Shown one piece after another: positions 9,663 to 14,897 of a stretch of 64,000 nucleotides of DNA (position 1 is its first letter; the number at the start of each line of letters is the position of its first letter). Under the pieces are notes generated by a model. The model was not told the origin of the DNA and made no database searches. It saw only the letters and a list, made by a program, of their open reading frames with translations. The position numbers and the translations under genes were made by a program. The DNA is from Ruminiclostridium hungatei (GTDB lineage: Bacteria; Bacillota; Clostridia; Acetivibrionales; DSM-1351), in NCBI RefSeq assembly GCF_002051585.1, contig NZ_MZGX01000016.1, positions 1 to 64,000 of the forward strand. Direction: 5' to 3'.

Positions 9663-9886
9663 GGACGGAACCGCTCGGCTTCGCTGCGCTTATGACGTCG
9701 CCCGCCTTCGCTGCTCTCAGGTGCCGGGCTCGTGCCCTTTCGGGTTCAATTCCTTCTTGCTTTTATCCCCGCCGGGAGGCCAGTGGGGCCTACGGGGAGA
9801 CTGGTCTCTCCCGTACGGCGCTTCGCGTTTTTTGCATAAAAAACGCCTGCATTTTCCGCAGAAAATGCAAGCGCCGTGGAGCTGGC
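9663..9886. repeat. 224-bp palindrome-rich repeat, copy 1
   Basis: This is the first of two tandem copies with an exact 224-bp period; copy 2 starts at 9887. The copies differ at only a few bases (for example 9682 and 9702). The unit is unusually GC- and CpG-rich for the window and holds several hairpins: GGGC-tcgt-GCCC, AGGCC-agtg-GGCCT, GGAGAC-tg-GTCTC and the nested structure described under copy 2. Its end carries the tRNA-Thr 3' sequence TGGAGCTGGC. Open frames cross it but shift by 2 nt per copy, so it is not coding. Confidence 0.85.
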
Positions 9887-10110
9887 GGACGGAACCGCTC
9901 GGCTTCGCCGCGCTTATGACGTCGCCTGCCTTCGCTGCTCTCAGGTGCCGGGCTCGTGCCCTTTCGGGTTCAATTCCTTCTTGCTTTTATCCCCGCCGGG
10001 AGGCCAGTGGGGCCTACGGGGAGACTGGTCTCTCCCGTACGGCGCTTCGCGTTTTTTGCATAAAAAACGCCTGCATTTTCCGCAGAAAATGCAAGCGCCG
10101 TGGAGCTGGC
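9887..10110. repeat. 224-bp palindrome-rich repeat, copy 2, joined to tRNA-Thr
   Basis: The last 63 bp form a three-way-junction-like palindrome: outer arms ACGGCGCTT (10039-10047) and AAGCGCCGT (10093-10101) enclose GCGTTTTTT-gcat-AAAAAACGC (10049-10070) and TGCATTTTC-cgca-GAAAATGCA (10072-10093). The final ten bases are the 3' CCA, discriminator base and acceptor strand of the tRNA gene. On the minus strand the structure comes directly after the tRNA, so it may also process or terminate that transcript. Confidence 0.85.
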
Positions 10111-10176
10111 GGACGGAATTGAACCCCCGACCTGCTGATTACAAGTCAGCTGCTCTACCTGCTGAGCTACACCAGC
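10101..10176 (-). tRNA. tRNA-Thr (anticodon TGT)
   Basis: The 76-nt cloverleaf reads on the minus strand from 10176: acceptor GCTGGTG pairs with CGCCAGC, D-stem GCTC/GAGC, anticodon stem GCTGA/TCAGC with loop CTTGTAA (anticodon TGT, reads ACA), and an encoded CCA. The T-stem GGGGG/CCGTC has one G-G mismatch (positions 51 and 63). The 5' 41 nt belong to a 42-bp direct repeat shared with 13544-13585, so this tRNA is a join of element-borne 5' half and chromosomal 3' half. Its old operon promoter is now 3.4 kb away. No strong promoter is seen in the element next to it; a TATTAT at 10183-10188 is a weak candidate. Confidence 0.9.
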
Positions 10177-10177
10177 A
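10136..10177 (-). repeat. Attachment-site direct repeat, left
   Basis: These 42 bp are identical to 13544-13585. They cover tRNA-Thr nucleotides 1-41 plus one upstream base, ending just after the anticodon loop. Outside the 42 bp the sequences diverge at once (C versus G before, T versus C after), which marks the repeat edges. Confidence 0.9.
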
Positions 10178-10192
10178 TATATATAATATGCA

Positions 10193-10227
10193 CAACTGAT
10201 TTTACCTATCAGTTCAACAACTGATTT
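10193..10227. repeat. Two CAACTGATTT boxes at the left element end
   Basis: Exact copies lie at 10193-10202 and 10218-10227, 25 bp apart, with an inverted ATCAGTT at 10208-10214 between them. Inverted exact copies occur at 12357-12366 and 13461-13470, and a near copy at 12431-12440. Their placement near the ends suggests integrase arm-type binding sites (inference). Confidence 0.55.
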
Positions 10228-10388
10228 GCTGTTGACTTGAAAAATTATAACATGACCTTGGCTTCCTTGCAAGGGAATTTTTTGGATTTTACAAATTTTT
10301 TTGCACATTATATTATATACATCATTTTCCAGATAAATAATAAGCCCTGCAAGACAGTCATTATCAGGAAACAATCTTAAAAAGCTGT

Positions 10389-10411
10389 AAGGGAAGAGGG
10401 GTTATTCCCTT
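10389..10411 (-). terminator. Hairpin after the sigma-like gene
   Basis: AAGGGAA (10389-10395) pairs with TTCCCTT (10405-10411). It lies 13 bp beyond the minus-strand stop at 10425 and is followed on that strand by a short T-run. It probably ends the sigma-like transcript before tRNA-Thr. Confidence 0.5.
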
Positions 10412-10424
10412 TATATACCAATGA

Positions 10425-11145
10425 TTAGAATATGGTGTCATCCCAATCTAAACCCAAACTTTTGAGCTTAGTCCTGAACCTTTTTAGCATCCTTTTCATT
10501 ATTTCATGGTGAATTTTCAAAGCCTTTGCCAATGCATTAACTGTTATATCAGGATTTTCATTCATATAAAATAATATGGCTTCCTCACTTTCTGTAAATA
10601 ACCCAGTGCCTAACTTGCTGTATATGGCATGTAAGTGCATTTTGTGTAATACTCTTTCCATCTCAGATATTGCTCTGGTGTCCTCTGTCTCATCTCTCTC
10701 CTGTTCCAATTCATCATATGATTTAACTGCAACATACTCAGGGCTTTCCTCTGTGCCAACATTGGTATAATTTGCATATGTTAATACATGCTTGCTGGAT
10801 TTACACTTTTTAAGAATATCCTTCAATACACCTTTTATATGGTTGACATCAACTGTCATAAAATGAGTGATTATCACTGATTGCCAGCCCTCCATCAATT
10901 AACTGGCATAACCTGAGATTACATTCAGCAATCACATCATCCAATTCTAATTTATAGGTGTAGCCCCATTTGCTTATAAACTTTCCAGCCATAACCCCAG
11001 TGACACTTTTGAGAACTTTATATAATTTTTCATAATATCCATCATAATACAGATTATCAATTTGTTCCCTAAAGGCTATCTGTTCAGGGGTCAGCTTGCA
11101 TGTACTTTCATTGAATTGGATTGCATTACCTCTAAGTCTTGGCAC
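10425..11145 (-). pseudogene. Sigma-70-like protein split by a frameshift
   Basis: Two overlapping frames together look like one sigma-type protein. The upstream frame (GTG at 11145, AGGAAGGTG before it, 98 residues, stop near 10849) carries a region-2-like helix pair ending in LELDDVIAECNLRLCQLI. The downstream frame resumes with VDVNHIKGVLKDILKKCKS, as expected for region 2.3-2.4, and ends with a helix-turn-helix like region 4 (NALAKALKIHHEIMKRMLKR). Removing one A from AAAA at 10860-10863 joins them into about 240 residues. Neither internal start of the second frame has a good ribosome site. It is either a one-base decay event, a sequencing error or a +1 frameshift site. It may once have directed transcription of the element. 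Confidence 0.65.
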
Positions 11146-11441
11146 TGTGAAATTTCACCTTCCTAAATGTATTAAATATTTGTCAATAAGTGTGCAATTT
11201 TATTTTTTTTGTCTTATATATAGATGTACACCCATTGGGTGAAATATACTACATATGCTATACATGTCACTGGTACAGTGCATAGATAACAGTCCTGAAT
11301 ACTTTTATTATGCTATAAAAAGTATTAGTTATTTGTATGGGCTACTTTCTGGAAGCCTACATCCATAAGTAGAATGGAGATTTTACCTTGTACAACCCCC
11401 AATTAGATGTTATGATTTTACTGAAATGGAGGATTTCTATT
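11146..11441. other. Divergent control region inside the element
   Basis: Nearly 300 bases separate the sigma-like gene (minus) and the methyltransferase gene (plus). The palindrome CACCCA-t-TGGGTG (11229-11241) is a candidate operator. No convincing -35/-10 pair was found on either strand. Confidence 0.35.
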
Positions 11442-12029
11442 ATGACAGAAAATTATTTGTTTGAAGCAACAATAAAAGATATTACTTTGAAGTTCAAAAC
11501 TTCAAATGATGTTTTTTCCCCTAAAAGTATAGATAAAGGTACTTTTGCAATGTTATCAGTTGTTGATTTTAAGGAGACAGATAAAGTTTTGGATTTAGGC
11601 TGTGGATATGGAGTTGTAGGGATATTAGCAGCAAAAATTATAGGGACAGATAATGTTGTTATGACTGATAAAGACAGTATTGCTGTTGATTTCTCACAGA
11701 TGAATGCTGCATTAAACAATGTTGAAAATATCAAAATTATTAAAAGTGATGGCTTCAAGAATTTGGATGATAAAGATTTTACCTTGATACTTTCCAATCC
11801 ACCATATCATACTGATTTTTCAGTTGCAAAAGAGTTTATTGAAAAAGGCTTTAATAGACTTTGTATTGGTGGAAAAATGTATATGGTTACAAAAAGGAAG
11901 GACTGGTATAAAAACAAACTTACAGCTATTTTTGGTGGTGTGAGAGTTTGGGAAATTGATGATTACTTTGTGTTTATGTCAATGAAGAAAGATAGTTCAT
12001 ATGCAAATTCTAAAAAGATTAAAAAGTAA
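11442..12029 (+). CDS. RsmC-like SAM-dependent methyltransferase
   Basis: This 195-residue class I methyltransferase resembles the C-terminal catalytic half of RsmC, the enzyme that methylates G1207 of 16S rRNA. Seen motifs are the SAM loop VLDLGCGYGVVG (about 48-59) and SNPPYHTDFSVAKEFIEKGF (about 116-135), which is the RsmC-type NPPY motif and the following helix. The RsmC N-terminal half is missing, as in many Gram-positive homologues. The start is ATG 11442, with GGAGG 9 bp upstream. It is the only plus-strand gene of the element and has no CpG, so every Arg codon is AGA or AGG. An rRNA target is likely; a DNA target cannot be excluded because NPPY also occurs in N6-adenine methylases. 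Confidence 0.75.
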   Translation: MTENYLFEATIKDITLKFKTSNDVFSPKSIDKGTFAMLSVVDFKETDKVLDLGCGYGVVGILAAKIIGTDNVVMTDKDSIAVDFSQMNAALNNVENIKIIKSDGFKNLDDKDFTLILSNPPYHTDFSVAKEFIEKGFNRLCIGGKMYMVTKRKDWYKNKLTAIFGGVRVWEIDDYFVFMSMKKDSSYANSKKIKK

Positions 12030-12468
12030 GCTTCCTACTGCACCCATGAAAAGTTCAAAAATATCAAAAAAATCTGGATTGAGTCTCTCATCCCAATCAC
12101 TGGTTCTTGTGGAAGGCTACCCCATATTGGTAATATGGCTCTCTGCTGTCATTGTGCAGCAAGATAGGAAGGGATTAGTAATGCCAACAATTCCAGCACA
12201 CTTCTCCCTATACATCAAACCTCTTCTGGCATATTAATCTTGAAATGGGGGATATGGAGTGTACCCTATTGTTGGTTGCTAAATGGCATAGAAAAAAGCT
12301 GGAAGTGGTTTGTTACACTCTCAGCCCAACCTTCTATCTTGAACAGTAAAATCAATAAATCAGTTGTTCTAATCTTGTATTTCTGAAGCCAATTACTCTG
12401 TAAGCCTTGGTATTACTGCTTCTTAAATAGCAACTGATTAATAGTCAGTTGGATTTTACCCAATATAT
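12030..12468. other. Gene-free part of the element
   Basis: No frame with a ribosome site is seen in these 439 bases. It contains an exact AAATCAGTTG box (12357-12366) and an inverted pair CAACTGA-ttaatag-TCAGTTG (12431-12451), both related to the boxes at the element ends. It lies between the convergent methyltransferase and integrase genes. Confidence 0.45.
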
Positions 12469-13410
12469 TTACCTCTTTGCTGCCATAGTTATTCTTTCCT
12501 GCTTTGTTGTTATATTTTCCAGCAGGTTAAATTGTTCTGTGCCTTTGAGGTCAGCCCCAAACACTTGGGCATAATGCTGGCTCATTGCTATGCTCTGATG
12601 TCCCAAAATCCTTTGAAGCCTCAGTATATCTCCACCCTGCATTATGAAATGTTTGGCAAAGGTAAATCTGAATAAGTGAACACCCTTTTTATTAATCCCT
12701 CTGGAGAGGTTATATTCTTCAATGTTGTGGTAGAGGCTGGTTTCCAGCAATCTGGAGTTAGTTTCACTTGGGAATAAATAATCCTGTGGTGTACCTTGCC
12801 TTACCTTCAAATAAGCCTTTATTACCTGTGATAGACTATCCCCCATAGGCAATACCTGAGCTTTTCTGTTCTTGGTAGTAGTAAGAGTGATAAGCCTGTT
12901 CTCAAAGTCAATGTCCTGTATCTTGACATTTACCAGACTTCTTGCCCTGCATCCAACACCTACCAGAAAATTAATTGCAGCCCATGTCCTGAACATAGGG
13001 AATGATACCTTTTTCATGTCTGGCTTTCTCAACAATATTGATAATTCTGTGTCTGTGTAGGTGTCCTTTAGCTCAGTCTCAACCTTTAATAAGCCCACCT
13101 TGACAGGCTGCATATATCCTTCCCCAACAAAATAGTTGAATATGGCTCTTAAATGCCTTAAAGCTGTGTTGATACTCTCAGGCTTGATACAGGCTTGCAA
13201 ATGCCTTATATAGGCTGTGAGAGTGTCCTGAGTGATTTCCTGCACTGTATCACCAGTAAACCACCTGATAAACTGTGTCCATTGGAAATTGTAATTCCTT
13301 ATTGTAGCAGGAGACAAGTTCTTTCCCTTGCAGATGGCAACAAATTCCTCAAAGGCTTTGTCTGTTGTTATTACATTGTATTGCAGCATGGATATTTTAG
13401 CATTTCCCAT
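12469..13410 (-). CDS. Tyrosine recombinase / integrase of the element
   Basis: The 313-residue protein has an N-terminal SAM-like core-binding domain (about 15-100) and a C-terminal catalytic domain (about 120-290). Active-site residues seen are the box I Arg in GCRARSLVNVKI, a Lys in TTTKNRKAQVLPM, HLFRFTFAKHF (box II His and Arg), the GHQS His and the nucleophile Tyr in SQHYAQVF. ATG 13410 is preferred because GGGAGG lies 10 bp upstream; the in-frame ATG at 13437 has none. It is transcribed away from the right attachment repeat, in line with the tRNA-Val promoter at 13730-13759, so read-through from that promoter could express it. It very likely catalyses integration at tRNA-Thr. Confidence 0.92.
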   Translation of the reverse strand: MGNAKISMLQYNVITTDKAFEEFVAICKGKNLSPATIRNYNFQWTQFIRWFTGDTVQEITQDTLTAYIRHLQACIKPESINTALRHLRAIFNYFVGEGYMQPVKVGLLKVETELKDTYTDTELSILLRKPDMKKVSFPMFRTWAAINFLVGVGCRARSLVNVKIQDIDFENRLITLTTTKNRKAQVLPMGDSLSQVIKAYLKVRQGTPQDYLFPSETNSRLLETSLYHNIEEYNLSRGINKKGVHLFRFTFAKHFIMQGGDILRLQRILGHQSIAMSQHYAQVFGADLKGTEQFNLLENITTKQERITMAAKR

Positions 13411-13460
13411 AAAATAAATAACCTCCCAGTTCCCCATTTGATTTGAATGTTTTTACATAA

Positions 13461-13470
13461 AAATCAGTTG
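13461..13470. repeat. AAATCAGTTG box at the right element end
   Basis: This is an exact reverse complement of the CAACTGATTT boxes at the left end. It lies 74 bp inside the right attachment repeat, consistent with an arm-type integrase site. Confidence 0.45.
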
Positions 13471-13543
13471 GTTTACTGAAAGGTCTATATTATGCTCTAT
13501 TGCTGGATTTATCAGGTTTATTGGCTGTCCATAATCACTTGAG

Positions 13544-13585
13544 TGATTACAAGTCAGCTGCTCTACCTGCTGAGCTACACCAGCA
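13544..13585 (-). repeat. Attachment-site direct repeat, right (tRNA-Thr 5' half)
   Basis: This is the second 42-bp copy. It holds nucleotides 1-41 of tRNA-Thr starting at 13584, only 4 bp after the tRNA-Val 3' end, and then breaks off into element sequence. It is probably the original start of the tRNA-Thr gene, cut by integration. The fragment lacks the T-arm and the 3' acceptor strand and cannot make a tRNA. Confidence 0.88.
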
Positions 13586-13588
13586 CAA

Positions 13589-13664
13589 TGGTGGGAACTA
13601 TAGGGCTCGAACCTATGACCCTCTGCTTGTAAGGCAGATGCTCTCCCAGCTGAGCTAAGCTCCC
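13589..13664 (-). tRNA. tRNA-Val (anticodon TAC)
   Basis: The 76-nt tRNA starts at 13664 on the minus strand: acceptor GGGAGCT pairs with AGTTCCC, the anticodon loop is CTTACAA between TCTGC and GCAGA, and CCA is encoded. It reads GTA codons. It has its own promoter at 13730-13759 and was probably the first gene of a Val-Thr tRNA operon before the element split it. Confidence 0.95.
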
Positions 13665-13729
13665 ATTGTGGAAAACCAGCCACATGCCTGTATGCTGAAA
13701 TTAAGGCATGTATCTTTCTCGCAGGAGTT

Positions 13730-13759
13730 ATTATAGCATAAGTGATTTTAATAAGTCAA
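13730..13759 (-). promoter_or_regulatory. Promoter of the tRNA-Val (and split tRNA-Thr) unit
   Basis: On the minus strand, TTGACT (13754-13759), an 18-bp spacer and TATAAT (13730-13735) lie about 65 bp before tRNA-Val. It now reads through tRNA-Val and the tRNA-Thr fragment toward the integrase gene. Confidence 0.75.
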
Positions 13760-13974
13760 CACTTTTTGTTTGGCATGAATTGGATAATAGTCCGATAATA
13801 GCTCCCACCTAAAATACAAATTATCCCATATGGCTAAAGATTTTTATGTATTTTTGCTGGAAAAATTGTATAATTTAAAATAAGCCGCAGCATATATAAT
13901 ATTTGCGATTTGGTTAAAATAAGGTTACTTGCTGCAGGCTTGACAATTTACTATTTCTATTGGAGGAAAAATGT

Positions 13975-14685
13975 ATGACTATTCCAACACCTCATATTAA
14001 TGTAAGTGAGAAGGGTATTATAGCCGAAACCGTATTAATGCCCGGAGACCCTCTTCGTGCTAAATTTATAGCAGAAACCTATCTTGATAATCCCGTGGAG
14101 TTCAACAATGTCCGAAATATGTTTGGATATACCGGAAGCTATAAAGGGAAAAAAATATCAATTATGGGCTCCGGCATGGGTATGCCGTCTATAGGAATAT
14201 ATTCCTATGAATTAATACATTTCTACGGAGTAAAAAACATAATCAGAATAGGCTCCTGCGGTGCCATTCAGGAAGACATAAAAATACGGGATATCGTTAT
14301 AGGAATTTCTGCTTCGACAAATTCAAACTATGCATCACAATACGAATTGCCCGGGACATTTGCACCCACCGCCTCCTGGACTCTGGCCAAAAAAGCCATT
14401 GACATGGCAGAGAGCAAAGGCATACCCACAAGGGTTGGCAATATCCTCTCTTCCGACATCTTTTACGATGATGATCCGGACACCTGGAGGAAATGGGCGA
14501 GGATGGGTGTCCTGGCCATTGAGATGGAGGCTGCCGCACTGTATATGAACGCCGCACGCGCCGGAGCAAATGCCCTGTGTATACTGACTGTTTCGGATTC
14601 TTTGGTTTCACACGAGGTTACCACCTCCGAAGAACGTCAAACCTCCTTTACAAACATGATGGAGATAGCGTTGGAGCTTGCCTGA
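13975..14685 (+). CDS. deoD: Purine nucleoside phosphorylase, DeoD type
   Basis: DeoD phosphorolyses purine (deoxy)nucleosides to base plus (deoxy)ribose-1-phosphate for salvage, as a hexamer in the cytoplasm. The 236-residue length matches the family. Seen motifs are GDPLRAK (24-30, phosphate site), RIGSCGAIQ (91-99), EMEAAALY (183-190, ribose contact) and SDS (207-209), with the catalytic Asp at 207. ATG 13975 is chosen with GGAGG 8 bp upstream; an in-frame TTG at 13960 lies before the ribosome site. It is monocistronic and followed by a strong hairpin. Confidence 0.95.
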   Translation: MTIPTPHINVSEKGIIAETVLMPGDPLRAKFIAETYLDNPVEFNNVRNMFGYTGSYKGKKISIMGSGMGMPSIGIYSYELIHFYGVKNIIRIGSCGAIQEDIKIRDIVIGISASTNSNYASQYELPGTFAPTASWTLAKKAIDMAESKGIPTRVGNILSSDIFYDDDPDTWRKWARMGVLAIEMEAAALYMNAARAGANALCILTVSDSLVSHEVTTSEERQTSFTNMMEIALELA

Positions 14686-14692
14686 CAAATAA

Positions 14693-14767
14693 TGAGGCGA
14701 AATTTTCCGTCCGAGGGTTTTAGGTATCTTAAGGCCCGGCATGGAAAATTCCGCCTCATCGTCTTTT
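14693..14767 (+). terminator. Terminator of deoD
   Basis: TGAGGCG with AATTTTCC (from 14693) pairs with GGAAAATT and CCGCCTCA (to 14758), followed by GTCTTTTT. The long loop (about 35 nt) may fold further. Confidence 0.75.
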
Positions 14768-14831
14768 TACTCATACCAGCCCATAATGTTTACTTTTCTG
14801 TTACAATTATTAATTTATAATTAACAATACT

Positions 14832-14859
14832 TTAACAATAAATATTACTTTGATATAAT
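14832..14859 (+). promoter_or_regulatory. Promoter of the LtaS-like gene
   Basis: TTAACA (14832-14837), a 16-bp spacer and TATAAT (14854-14859) lie 39 bp before the ATG at 14898. Confidence 0.65.
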
Positions 14860-14897
14860 CTATTGGTCAATAAAATCAATGGAAGCTGGGAAGAAAA

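Larger units (their letters stand above)
10136..13543. mobile_element. 3408-bp integrated element in tRNA-Thr, free of CpG
   Basis: The element lies between two identical 42-bp copies of the tRNA-Thr 5' half, offset by 3408 bp. It encodes a tyrosine recombinase near one end, an RsmC-like methyltransferase and a frameshifted sigma-like protein. No relaxase, replication or capsid gene is visible, so it is a minimal genomic island or satellite-like element. From 10130 to 13607 not one CpG occurs on reading every line; flanking CpGs are at 10128 and 13608. GATC and GGCC were also not found inside on a manual scan. A 10-mer, CAACTGATTT, recurs four times and may be the integrase arm site. Confidence 0.88.

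Noticed and set aside
9626-10199. Long open frames across the 224-bp repeats
   Set aside because: The frames shift by 2 nt per copy, cross palindromes and a tRNA, and have no ribosome sites. They are open only because of the high GC content.
12001-12237. A 78-codon plus-strand frame after the methyltransferase
   Set aside because: It overlaps the methyltransferase gene end, has no ribosome site and no recognisable composition. Treated as non-coding.
10136-13543. A conjugative or phage element
   Set aside because: No relaxase, coupling protein, replication or structural phage gene is visible. Only integrase, a sigma-like remnant and a methyltransferase are seen.
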